Shown here: positions 37,655 to 47,200 of the stretch, in pieces | Numbering within the stretch: the stretch's first letter is position 1 | Layout of the letters: each line of letters starts with the position of its first letter | Origin: an uncultured Pelagibacteraceae bacterium | GTDB lineage: Bacteria; Pseudomonadota; Alphaproteobacteria; Pelagibacterales; Pelagibacteraceae | Reading direction: 5' to 3' | DNA: 64,000 nucleotides | Assembly (NCBI GenBank): GCA_902634305.1 | Contig: CACPJJ010000004.1 | Span: 1-64,000 of the forward strand | Program-made: the position numbers and the translations under genes | Notes under the pieces: generated by a model | What the model was told of the DNA's origin: nothing | The model's input: only the letters and a program-made list of their open reading frames with translations | Database searches by the model: none

Positions 37655-39233
37655 TGTAGATAAAAAAAAGATAGAAAAATATAGAAATCTTATATTAGAT
37701 ATCCCTGGTATAAATAGTGCTGAATATATAAATTCTACTACTTCAAGCGTTACTTTGTCCTGGGGAGTTGAGTGGAGTCCTGATTATATTGCTAGAGATA
37801 TAATTCAAAATTTTAGGGATGCAAATCACACTGAAATTGATGCTATAAATGTAAAAACTAAAAACGATCAAATAGTTGTAAGTGCCAAGTCAACTTTTGA
37901 TCTTAGAAAATTACTCTTTTTAGGATCAAATAAAGCTGGTGATGATGAAACTATTGGCCAATTTGGTGAAGGAGCCAAGGCTGCATATGTGTCTATGATT
38001 AAAATGGGCGTGCACGATCCAATCAATGTTTCTGGCGATCAGGCAGTAGTAATATCAGTCGGACCAGAGGTTATCGAAGACATGAGGCCACTTGTGTACC
38101 ACTGGTTTCGTATACCAAAACAAAACCAAACATTGTTTGTTGTAAATACTTATAACAAAGAATTAAAGAAAGCATTTGATTTTGGTCTTAACCATTTTTG
38201 GTATGAACAAAACAGTTTAAAATCTGACTTACTTTATGAATATAATGATATTTCCACGTTTAAAAGTACTACAAAGAATGAAGGATATTTATTTTATGGT
38301 GGAATAATGAGAGCGCGAATTCCACATGTACCTGTTTGTATAAATATTTCAAAAAAATATATAAAAATAGAAAACAAGATTAAAGCAGACAGAGATCGTA
38401 ATTCATTTTCTAGTGCTTTGACTAATACTTTTCTTTCTATATGGGCAAGGTCTGGATTTTATTATAATGGAATGAAAAACAACAAAGCAATTAAGTTTAT
38501 TCTTGAAAAGAGTAGATCTCAATGGCCTAAAGGTTTACCAATATTATCAGCTTTAGCCAATCATGCTTATCATTTAAGAGATGACAAATCTCTTCATAAA
38601 CTTTTTGGTAATAAATATTATGCAGAATCACTTTTTACACATTCTAGAGGAATATCTTGGGGAGATTTTTACGATACTAAGACTCAATCTAAAATATTAC
38701 GTAGTGATAAAAACTTTGAGAAAAAGGGTCGTATTAAGCTGCCCGCTTACTTTGTGCGCTTCGGGGTACCCAGTAGTTTGGAATTGTTTGTAAAAAATAA
38801 AAAGGCTATGGAAAAAAGAAGAAAAAGTGATCAAACAGCTTCTTTAAATAAAAAACAGAGAAAAGCAGTTGATTATGCCTTGTCATGTGTTGAAAAAGTA
38901 GCGCCGGCTTTTTCAGGACTTTATAGTCAATTTAAAGAAGATGAAGGAATCTTTGAGCTTAATATAAAAGCTGTAAAATCCGAAGACATCCTAGGTGAAT
39001 TAAAAGATGGAAGAGGTTACGGTGATAAAACAATTTATTTAAATCAAAAATTGTTTAAAGAAAAGTTCCCTCGTTTTTTCTCAATTTTGAGCCATGAAAT
39101 GGCGCATGTTTTTGGTGGTGATGGTGAAAGGCAATTTTCAGATGTACTTACCCACATTTTGGAACAAGCTGTACAGAAAAATTCTGTCTTTTCAAGATAT
39201 TCTAAAACATGGGAAAAGACATACAGAATATGA
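37647..39233 (+). CDS. GHKL-like ATPase with C-terminal HExxH metallopeptidase motif
   Basis: A 528-residue cytoplasmic protein. The N-terminal part has a GHKL-type N-box DIIQNFRDAN (Asp51, Asn55, Asp58) and a glycine box IGQFGEGAKAAYVS (103-115), as in Hsp90/MutL/MORC-type ATPases, although a clear DxGxG box is not seen between them. The C-terminus has SHEMAHVFGG with an HExxH zinc motif (483-487) followed by acidic residues as possible third ligands. Combining both in one protein is uncommon. It is the second gene of a tight operon with nucleases and a helicase. Function is inferred; a conformational ATPase gating a peptidase is one model. Confidence 0.7.
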   Translation: MTDVDKKKIEKYRNLILDIPGINSAEYINSTTSSVTLSWGVEWSPDYIARDIIQNFRDANHTEIDAINVKTKNDQIVVSAKSTFDLRKLLFLGSNKAGDDETIGQFGEGAKAAYVSMIKMGVHDPINVSGDQAVVISVGPEVIEDMRPLVYHWFRIPKQNQTLFVVNTYNKELKKAFDFGLNHFWYEQNSLKSDLLYEYNDISTFKSTTKNEGYLFYGGIMRARIPHVPVCINISKKYIKIENKIKADRDRNSFSSALTNTFLSIWARSGFYYNGMKNNKAIKFILEKSRSQWPKGLPILSALANHAYHLRDDKSLHKLFGNKYYAESLFTHSRGISWGDFYDTKTQSKILRSDKNFEKKGRIKLPAYFVRFGVPSSLELFVKNKKAMEKRRKSDQTASLNKKQRKAVDYALSCVEKVAPAFSGLYSQFKEDEGIFELNIKAVKSEDILGELKDGRGYGDKTIYLNQKLFKEKFPRFFSILSHEMAHVFGGDGERQFSDVLTHILEQAVQKNSVFSRYSKTWEKTYRI

Positions 39234-40186
39234 ATGTAGATAAAAAATTTAACTTTAACTTTGAAGTTGGAGAACCAAAACAAAAAAATAATATTGTTGT
39301 TTTTTTCTTAAGCTCCAAAGAACATACAAACGATGATTTGTTATCTTTTCCATATGCTATGAAAAATAATTTAGCTGAGGTTCAAGAAGTAAACGAAAAA
39401 GGATCTATTGGAAATTTAAAACTTTCAAATAAATCAGACAAAAAACTCCTTGTTTTGGGCTCCGAGATTCTTATAGGAAATAAGTTAAAACAAGACAGAG
39501 TAGTTGATGAAACTGTTATTATTCCAGAAAATTCTACTACAACATTAAGGGTAAGCTGTTGTGAAAAGAATAGATGGTCTCCTGCTGTTTCAGAAAATAT
39601 TTCACTTTCTCAAACATTACTTTTTTCAAAAGCTCGAACAAATAATGCAGATGATATTTATAATTCAAAATATAATAAAGCTGATCAATTTAGAGTTTGG
39701 GAAGATATAGATGAAAAATTTGAAGAAGATGAAACCAGGTCATTCACAAATTCTATTGAAGAAATTTATAAAAAAAGAAGAAATAATGTTGAAGAAATTG
39801 TTAAATATTTTAGCCCTGGTGAAGATGATATAGGAGTTGTTCTCGGAATAGGCTCTCGTTTGGTTAGTATGGATATTTTTTCATCAAACAAACACTTAAC
39901 TGATTATTTACCTCGTTTAATTAGATCTGTTGCTTTAGATAGTTTTAAAAAAACTGGTTATAAAACTTTTTTAAAAACAAAAGATGTTTATAAGTTTCTA
40001 AGATTGGTTGAGCATTCAGATAAAAGAATTTATAATTGTAAAACTGAAAGTCTAGGGGATTATTTAAGGTTTAATGATAGATTCGTTACTGGAGCAGTAC
40101 TAACTTTAGAACGAAAAACTATTCATTTTTATGCATCTGTAAAGGAACTCTCGACGCCACCAGATTATAAGAGTAAGGTAGCTTAA
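39230..40186 (+). CDS. ARPP-1 (DUF6569) domain protein
   Basis: The start is set at the ATG at 39230, which overlaps the previous stop (ATGA), instead of the earlier Met at 39209; this gives 318 residues. The core motif LGSEILIGNKLKQDRVVDET, followed by VIIPENSTTTLRVSCCEKNRW, matches the ARPP-1/DUF6569 pattern (GE-x-[IL]-x-GG-x-QDR, then V-x-C-x-E-x-x-RW). That domain is named for associations with ADP-ribosyl-glycohydrolase and phosphatase/rhodanese proteins and has no settled activity. Here it is embedded in a nuclease/helicase operon. It is soluble and has no signal peptide. Confidence 0.75.
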   Translation: MNVDKKFNFNFEVGEPKQKNNIVVFFLSSKEHTNDDLLSFPYAMKNNLAEVQEVNEKGSIGNLKLSNKSDKKLLVLGSEILIGNKLKQDRVVDETVIIPENSTTTLRVSCCEKNRWSPAVSENISLSQTLLFSKARTNNADDIYNSKYNKADQFRVWEDIDEKFEEDETRSFTNSIEEIYKKRRNNVEEIVKYFSPGEDDIGVVLGIGSRLVSMDIFSSNKHLTDYLPRLIRSVALDSFKKTGYKTFLKTKDVYKFLRLVEHSDKRIYNCKTESLGDYLRFNDRFVTGAVLTLERKTIHFYASVKELSTPPDYKSKVA

Positions 40187-40215
40187 TAAATAAATGATAA
40201 AAAAGGAGAAACATA

Positions 40216-40707
40216 ATGGCTGAAATTGAACGAGACCACAATCCACACGGATTGGAGAAAAAAGAAGAAGCACCGAGCAACTATATTTCAGGAGATGAAC
40301 TATTGAGGAAATTTAACAAATACAACTTCAAAATTGACCATACAAACATTCCAAGATTTGCCTCTCATAACAATATTAAGATGATCAAGGTTAAAAGAGA
40401 CGGGTCTGCAGGAAGTGAACCAACTTTCTACCAAGAACCCTCAAAAAATAAAATTGAGGATATTATTGATAATTTAAAAAATAATAACAACTCTTTTGTT
40501 GGAAGAGAGATGCTTAAGAAAAAAAGAAAAGAAATTTTAAGAATTTTTAATGAAACATCAGTTAAAAATAAAACTTCTTTTACAAAAATAGCTAAAGATG
40601 TTGCAAAAAACTTGGACGTCGTAAGTAATAGAAAATTTGTTGCAAAAGTTTTACGAAAAGAAAAAACAGAATCTGAACTTAGAATGAAGTTGAGTAAACG
40701 TATTTAA
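40216..40707 (+). CDS. Basic hypothetical protein of the operon
   Basis: A 163-residue protein with a good RBS (AAAGGAGAAACATA before ATG). The middle, SGDELLRKFNKYNFKIDHTNIPRF, and the Lys/Arg-rich C-terminal region (REMLKKKRKEILRIF and FVAKVLRKEKTE) are helical and very basic, suggesting nucleic-acid binding. No family is recognised. Its place between ARPP-1 and RmuC-like genes makes it a likely component of the same system. Confidence 0.6.
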   Translation: MAEIERDHNPHGLEKKEEAPSNYISGDELLRKFNKYNFKIDHTNIPRFASHNNIKMIKVKRDGSAGSEPTFYQEPSKNKIEDIIDNLKNNNNSFVGREMLKKKRKEILRIFNETSVKNKTSFTKIAKDVAKNLDVVSNRKFVAKVLRKEKTESELRMKLSKRI

Positions 40708-40717
40708 TTAAATCAGC

Positions 40718-41707
40718 ATGGATAATTCATTAATTTTATTATTGTTAATTGTTGTTATTGTAGCTGTTGTAGCAGGAAATGTAATTAGTGGCATAATTCA
40801 AAAACTGATAACAAAAGATTCTTTAGGTACAAAAGATATAATTCAAGAAATTGGAAAAATAGAAGAAAGTTTTGACGAAAAGTTTACTCCTATCTCTAAT
40901 AGTCAATTATTAATTAAGCAAAGTGCTGAAAACATTGAAGCTGCCCATCAAAAATTAGTAAATAGTTTAACTGGAAGTAGTCGTTTTGGAGCTACAGGGG
41001 AATTATTACTTGATAATTTTTTTAAAAATTCAGGATTAGTAGAAGGCACTCAGTATATTAAAAATCAAACTTATCAGAAAGATGGAGCAACATTAACTGT
41101 TGAATATGCCATTAAACATCCAACTGGTTTAGTTTTGCCAATAGATGCTCATTGGACCAAAACATTATATGAACACCTGTTGGATTTAAGAAATGAGGCT
41201 CCTTCTGATCAAAGGGATCAAAAGGTTAAAGAAAAATATAAAGAAATAATTACTAGTTATGGTGAAAAAGCAAGAAAAGTTAATAATTTATATATTAGCA
41301 GTCCAATTAGTACGGATTTTGCCTGTGTATATGTTCCCTCAGAATCTCTCTACTTGGAATTAAACACACATATAACTGAAAAAAAAGAATTATGGATTGG
41401 GGAAATACAAAAAAAATACAAAGTAACTTTTATGGGTCCTTCAACATTCTCAGCATATTGTGGAGCTATACTTTTAGGTTTCAAAGCAATTTCTGCTGAT
41501 AAAAGATCCCAAAATTTTTTAAAACACTTAGATAAATTTAAAAAATTACTTGATACAAATCAAAAATTAGCCGAAATATCTCAAAATAAAGCAGAAGACG
41601 CTGCAAAAAAAGCAACAGAAGTTTTCCGTAGTTCGGAAAAATTAAATATTGAGATGGAAAAAGTAGAAGAAGAATTGCATGAAATAGAGAAAAAAAATGA
41701 AAACTAA
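40718..41707 (+). CDS. RmuC-like protein with altered nuclease motif
   Basis: A 329-residue protein with an N-terminal membrane anchor (ILLLLIVVIVAVVAGNVI), a coiled coil and the RmuC core: GSSRFGATGELLLDNFF, the block LPIDAHW, and DFACVYVPSESLYL with FMGPSTFSAYC. RmuC proteins are linked to DNA recombination and have a predicted PD-(D/E)xK-type fold. The usual IDxK is IDAH here (Asp143, His145), so the catalytic lysine is missing. It is cotranscribed with nuclease genes. It may be a structural or non-catalytic RmuC. Confidence 0.82.
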   Translation: MDNSLILLLLIVVIVAVVAGNVISGIIQKLITKDSLGTKDIIQEIGKIEESFDEKFTPISNSQLLIKQSAENIEAAHQKLVNSLTGSSRFGATGELLLDNFFKNSGLVEGTQYIKNQTYQKDGATLTVEYAIKHPTGLVLPIDAHWTKTLYEHLLDLRNEAPSDQRDQKVKEKYKEIITSYGEKARKVNNLYISSPISTDFACVYVPSESLYLELNTHITEKKELWIGEIQKKYKVTFMGPSTFSAYCGAILLGFKAISADKRSQNFLKHLDKFKKLLDTNQKLAEISQNKAEDAAKKATEVFRSSEKLNIEMEKVEEELHEIEKKNEN

Positions 41708-41963
41708 TGATTCTGATTTAGAAAGAAAAACGGATTATCCTGACTTAGAAAGATTACCGGATGTTAACAAACTAAAACACTTTGTATATGTGTTACTAAA
41801 TAAACCAAGATGGTTTATTGAAAACTTGTATGAAAAATATCTATTAAAAGATAAAATTGAATTGGAAGAAACAAAACTTAAATTACAACAGAAAGAAATA
41901 GAATTATATATTCTTAAAATTCAATTGAAAGAATTAAAATTGAAGATACTAACAAAGTATTAA
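41697..41963 (+). CDS. Short helical protein
   Basis: An 88-residue ORF overlapping the rmuC-like gene by 11 bases. The second half is a strong amphipathic coiled-coil (DKIELEETKLKLQQKEIELY, then ILKIQLKELKLKI), the first half is polar. It might interact with the RmuC-like coiled coil. No family is recognised. Confidence 0.5.
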   Translation: MKTNDSDLERKTDYPDLERLPDVNKLKHFVYVLLNKPRWFIENLYEKYLLKDKIELEETKLKLQQKEIELYILKIQLKELKLKILTKY

Positions 41964-41986
41964 TTTCAAAAATAAAAAAGATAATT

Positions 41987-42808
41987 ATGAGTGATGGTAA
42001 AGAGAGAAAAAAAAGTAGAGTTAGAAAATTTAAGCCAGGAAGTGAAGATCCATTTCAGATTAGCAGAAGCAGAGTTCAGTTATTTCTTGATTGTAAACGT
42101 TGTTTTTACATACAAAATCGACTTGGAGTTAAAATGCCAAAAATGTTGCCATTTAAGTTAAATTCTTTAGTAGATACCAAAGTCAAACAATCATTTGATT
42201 TTGCAAGAGAAAAACAAATTCCTCATAAATATTTTAAAGATAATGACTATAATTTAGTACCACTTAAACATGAGAAGATTCCAATATGGAGAGAAAATTT
42301 TCAAGGTTTAAAATATCATCACAAAAAAAGTAATTTAATTTTACAGGGCGCGATAGATGATTGTGTGCAAGATTTAAAAACAAAAGAATGCTCAGCAATT
42401 GATTACAAAGCTACTCAAACTGAAGATGGTGAGAAAGTTAAATATTTAGGTGCACCATGGCATAAAAGCTGGAAAAACCAACTTTCAATTTATCAATATT
42501 TACTTGAGAAGAATGAACTCAAGATATCAAAAGATGCTTATATTGTATTTTGTAATGCTCAGCTAGACGAAAAAGAGTGGGATAATAAACTTAGTTTTGA
42601 TGTTCAAGTTATTCCTTACGAAGTTGATTTAGATTGGATTGATTCGACTTTAGAAGAAATAAAAGCGTTATTAGAAGCAAAACATATTCCAGCTTATTCA
42701 GAAGATGATGTTTGTGATAATTGCAGAAATTTGAAAGAAAATAATAATCTTATTAATTCCTTACTTGAAAAAAGTTTAAAATATTTAAAGTCAGGAGAAG
42801 CTGAATAA
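41987..42808 (+). CDS. Cas4/RecB-like PD-(D/E)xK nuclease
   Basis: A 273-residue nuclease with the RecB/Cas4 layout. Cys36 and Cys39 (DCKRCFY) and Cys243 and Cys246 (VCDNCRN) could hold an iron-sulphur cluster. The active site has Asp124 in GAIDD, the pair Asp139/Lys141 in AIDYKAT, and the downstream QLSIYQYLL (QxxxY). It could process DNA ends. No CRISPR array or cas genes are nearby, so it is not part of CRISPR here. Its stop overlaps the exonuclease start by one base. Confidence 0.85.
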   Translation: MSDGKERKKSRVRKFKPGSEDPFQISRSRVQLFLDCKRCFYIQNRLGVKMPKMLPFKLNSLVDTKVKQSFDFAREKQIPHKYFKDNDYNLVPLKHEKIPIWRENFQGLKYHHKKSNLILQGAIDDCVQDLKTKECSAIDYKATQTEDGEKVKYLGAPWHKSWKNQLSIYQYLLEKNELKISKDAYIVFCNAQLDEKEWDNKLSFDVQVIPYEVDLDWIDSTLEEIKALLEAKHIPAYSEDDVCDNCRNLKENNNLINSLLEKSLKYLKSGEAE

Positions 42809-44226
42809 TGAATTTTGTGTGGTTCGACTATGAATCCAGTGATAGCAGGGTAAATCATGGCCAAGTATGTGAGGCCAGTTTTATTTTAACTGACGATAGA
42901 TTCAAAATACTAGAAAAAAAAGAACTTAAATGTAGATTAAAACCAAATGTTGTACCTAGCATTGGAGCTATGCTTGTAAACAATATACCTCCGGAGACGT
43001 TAAAAAATGCACCATTGTCTCACTATCAATTAGTTCTTGAAAATTATAAATGGTTTGAAAAATTTCGTCCTGCTTACTTTACAGGATTTAATGTAACTTC
43101 CTTCGATATAGAATTCTATCGTCGTATGTTATTTAAAACATTAATTCCTGATGTATATCAAACAAACACAAGAGGAAACAAAATTCATGATGTTCTCCCA
43201 CAAGTAAGAGCGGCTAAATTTATAAATAGAAATTGTATTGCGACAAAATTAAATGCTAAAGGAAATGATTCATTTAAATTACAAGACCTTGCAGAAGTTG
43301 GAAACTTTAATCACGGCACGAGCCATTCTAGTATGGTAGATTGTTTAAACACCATCGAGGTTGCCCAAAAAGTTAAACAAGGAGCTCCTGAAATTTGGGA
43401 GGCTTCTTTAAATTCAGCACATAGAACTGATTCTGAAAAAATTATTAATAGTCAAAAAATTTTCACAGCATTTGAGTTTTTTTATGGTCGTTTGCGTCCT
43501 TATCTACAAAAACATTTATTTTATCATAATTTGTACAGATGGAGCATTTGCTGGGATCTTAAACATCATCCAAAGGATTATTTAAATTTAGATAGAGGAA
43601 GTTTATCAAAAGCATTACAAAATGCACCAAAGGTTATCAGAACTTTTAAACAAAATAAAAATAATGTGATTATGAACAAAGAATTAGGTTTGAAATATGA
43701 ACCTTATGATAAAATTGGAATAAATGAAATAATGGAGAGATCAAAAATACTTGATCAAAATCCCAATTTTGTAAATTCAATTAGTTCAATACTCGAAGAT
43801 TTAGCTAGAGAAAAACAAGAGTCAAATCAAACAGAGTTGTTATTTGAAGAAACAATTTATACAGGTGGTTTCGTTTCTCCAAAAGATAAAGATAATATGA
43901 CGAAATTTCATGATGTAGATCTTAAAGGAAAATTAAGTTTAATAGAAAAATTTACTCAAGAAAGATATTCCTATTTTGCCAAGTGTTTATTATATGAGGA
44001 ATATTCAAAAGAGCAATTGCCTGAGAGCTTGTATAATGAAATGCATAGGCATTTCGCTAAAAGATTAACATCAACTGACAACGAAAAATGGGAAACTTTT
44101 GCATCATTTTATAAAGAATGTGATGACCATAGAGAAAAATATAAAGATGATGAGAGTAAGTTAAAAATTTTAGAGGGATATAATAACTATGTCGAAAAAA
44201 TGGAAAAAAAATTTGAAAATGCATAA
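42808..44226 (+). CDS. sbcB: Exodeoxyribonuclease I homologue (DEDDh)
   Basis: A 472-residue protein similar to E. coli ExoI along its length. The DEDDh residues are Asp7 and Glu9 in VWFDYES, an Asp in GFNVTSFDIEF, and HSSMVDCLNTIEVA with His and Asp. The C-terminal extension includes LFEETIYTGGFVSPKDKDN and DEsKLKILEGYNNYV, resembling ExoI's end. ExoI degrades single-stranded DNA 3' to 5'. Most SAR11-like genomes are small, so a full ExoI homologue in an accessory block is of interest. It shares its start with the previous stop (TAATG). Confidence 0.87.
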   Translation: MNFVWFDYESSDSRVNHGQVCEASFILTDDRFKILEKKELKCRLKPNVVPSIGAMLVNNIPPETLKNAPLSHYQLVLENYKWFEKFRPAYFTGFNVTSFDIEFYRRMLFKTLIPDVYQTNTRGNKIHDVLPQVRAAKFINRNCIATKLNAKGNDSFKLQDLAEVGNFNHGTSHSSMVDCLNTIEVAQKVKQGAPEIWEASLNSAHRTDSEKIINSQKIFTAFEFFYGRLRPYLQKHLFYHNLYRWSICWDLKHHPKDYLNLDRGSLSKALQNAPKVIRTFKQNKNNVIMNKELGLKYEPYDKIGINEIMERSKILDQNPNFVNSISSILEDLAREKQESNQTELLFEETIYTGGFVSPKDKDNMTKFHDVDLKGKLSLIEKFTQERYSYFAKCLLYEEYSKEQLPESLYNEMHRHFAKRLTSTDNEKWETFASFYKECDDHREKYKDDESKLKILEGYNNYVEKMEKKFENA

Positions 44227-44232
44227 TCAATC

Positions 44233-47200
44233 GTGAAAAATTTTTATACTGCCAGTTACCTTATCAAATATATTAAATGTAATCATATTATCTCAAATGA
44301 TTTTAATGAAAAAAATTTTAACCTTAAAAGAAATACTAGAACAGTAGCTGATGAGTTAAGATTAGAAAAAGGTTTGTTACACGAAGCATGGTATTTTAGT
44401 GAATTAAAAAAAAAATATTCAAAAGTTAAAGATATAAAAAAACTAAAAGGTTTATCAAAAGAAGAAAAAATAAAAGAAACAATTAAAGCTTTAAAAGAGG
44501 GGTATGAGCTTGTTTATGGTGGTTGGTTAAAATCTGGAAATTGGAGTGGTGAGTTAGATTTTTTAGAAATTAATAAAAAAGTTAAATCTGATTTAGGATC
44601 ATGGAGTTATGAAATAACTGATACTAAGCATAGTTCAAAAGTAAAAGGTGATCATATCTACCAGCAAGGAATTTACTCAAATTTATTAAAAGAAGTACAA
44701 GGTATATTACCTGAAAAATTTTATATTTTACTTAAAGATAAATCAAAGCATGCAATAAAAATAAAAGAAGTTTATGACACATTTTTATTTCATAAAAATT
44801 CATATGAAAAATTTTTATCAAATGGCATTTCAAAAACTAAACCTGAAAAATGTTCTTATTGTAATTTTTGTGATTGGTCAGATCATTGTAATAAAGAGTG
44901 GAAAGACAAAAGACATCCCAATCAAGTTTTGGGAAATAACAGAAAAAATTGCCAAAAGTTTTCTCAAGCTGGCATCAAGACATATGATGAAATAGCAAAG
45001 CTAGATTACAAAACCAAAATCGAAGGTTTAAGAGAAGAAACAAAAATAGAAAGAATTGAACAAGCTAAGTTACAAATAGAAGCAGAAAAAAAAGGAACTC
45101 CAATTTTTAAAATTAAAGAGGAAAATTTATTACTTAATAAAGGCTTTAACTTACTACCGCAACCTTCTGCTTGTGATTTATTTTTTGATATTGAAGGAGT
45201 ACAAGACTATGTTTTTCCGGGAAAACTAGAATATTTATTTGGAATTTATTATGAAGAAGATGGAAAAAAAATTTTTAAACCTTTTTGGGCCCACAATAAG
45301 AAAGAAGAAAAAAAAAGTGTTATAGAATTTTTTGATTTTACAAAAAAACACTTTAAAAAATTTCCTGATGCAAAAATTTTTCATTTTGCTCCATACGAAA
45401 TTACAAGTCTAGAGCGCATGACCTCTATGTTTAAAGTTCATGGAGTTGATTATGATCATTATTTAAATCTTGGAAAGTTTGTTGATTTATTCAAAATTAT
45501 TAAACAAGCAATATATGTATCTCAAAGCAGCTACTCCCTTAAAGATATAGAGAAATACTATGACTTTAAAAGATCAGGAGATATTCAAAAAGGTGATGTT
45601 TCTGAAGAATTTTATATTAAGTGGATGGAAACAAAAGAACAAAATTTATTAGATCAAATTGCTGAGTATAATAAGCAGGATTGTTTAAGTACTTTTAAGC
45701 TTAGAAAATGGTTATTAAAAATTAAACCAGAACAAACAAGATGGTTTGTACCCGAAAAAGAGCAAATGGATTTAAGACCTTACGAAGAGGTTTTATTAGA
45801 ATACCAAGCAAAGTTTAGTAATTACAAAGGTAAAAAATCAAATTTAATTAATATACTTTCAGATATTATTGGTTTTTATAATAGAGAACAAAAACCACAA
45901 TGGCGAGAGTTTTTTGATCGAAAAGACTTATCCGATGACGAATTGATTGAAGATAGAGAGTGCATTGGTAACATGAAATTATCATCATATTTTCAAGACA
46001 AAAGATCTCTCGTGTATAAATACATATTTCCAGATCAGGAATATAAACTTAAAAAAGGTCGAAGTGTAATTATTGCAAACAATTCTGATCTTGATAGAGC
46101 AGATTATGCTGGAAAAATTCAGGAACTGGATCAAATAAAGAGAACCGTATTATTACGAAAAGGTATTTCTAAAGAAGAAAAACGTCTTCCAAAAATCCTA
46201 TCAATTGGTGAAAAAGTTATGGAGCAAGCTCGTTTTGAAAACTTAAATAAAAACATTTATAGATTTTGTGACAATGTTTTAGAAAATAAAAAGGGTCATG
46301 ATGCTTTAAAAAGTTTTTTAAATAGAGATTTTCCATCTATAAAAGGTATAAAACCAGGGGAAAAAATAATTAAATCTGAAAATTTTGATATTGAAATTCC
46401 AGAAATTATTTCAAGACTCCAGAACAGTTATATATTTTTACAAGGCCCGCCAGGTTCCGGTAAAACGACTAGATCATCTAATGTTATTATTGAACTATTA
46501 AAAAAGAATAAAAAAATTGCCATTACTGCTAATTCTCATAAAGTTATTCATAATCTTTTGGAAAAAATTGAAAATTTAGCAGATAAACAAAAATTTATAT
46601 TTAAAGGTTTAAAAATGGGAAATCCAGATAATGAAGATACTTTTTATGATGGAACATTTATTAAAACAGATAAAAACGAAAAACATTATATTGATGGATT
46701 AAAAGATGGAAAAATACTTTTATATGCAGGAACTAAATATCATCTATCAAACTGGTATTATCAAAATAAACTTGATTATTTATTTATAGACGAGGCTTCA
46801 CAGATAGCTGTTGCTGACCTGATAAGTCTCGGTGGAATTGCTAAAAATATTATACTAGTTGGTGATCAACAACAACTAGGGCAACCCACGCAAGGTTCTC
46901 ATCCTGGAGAGTCTAAAAAATCTGTTTTGGATTATTTATTAGAAAATAAAGATACCATTTCTTCCGAGAAAGGCATATTCCTTAATCGAACTTTTAGATT
47001 ACACCCAAACATTAATACATTTACTTCAGAAAACTTTTATGAAAATAGACTGTTAACTGATCCTGATAATATCAATAGAAAAATTGATTATAGCCCAGAT
47101 TGTATGATTAAATCCGAAGGTATACATACAATTTTAATGGATCATTCAGATAGATCCCAGACGAGTATTGAGGAATATGAAGTTATAAAAAAACTTATGA

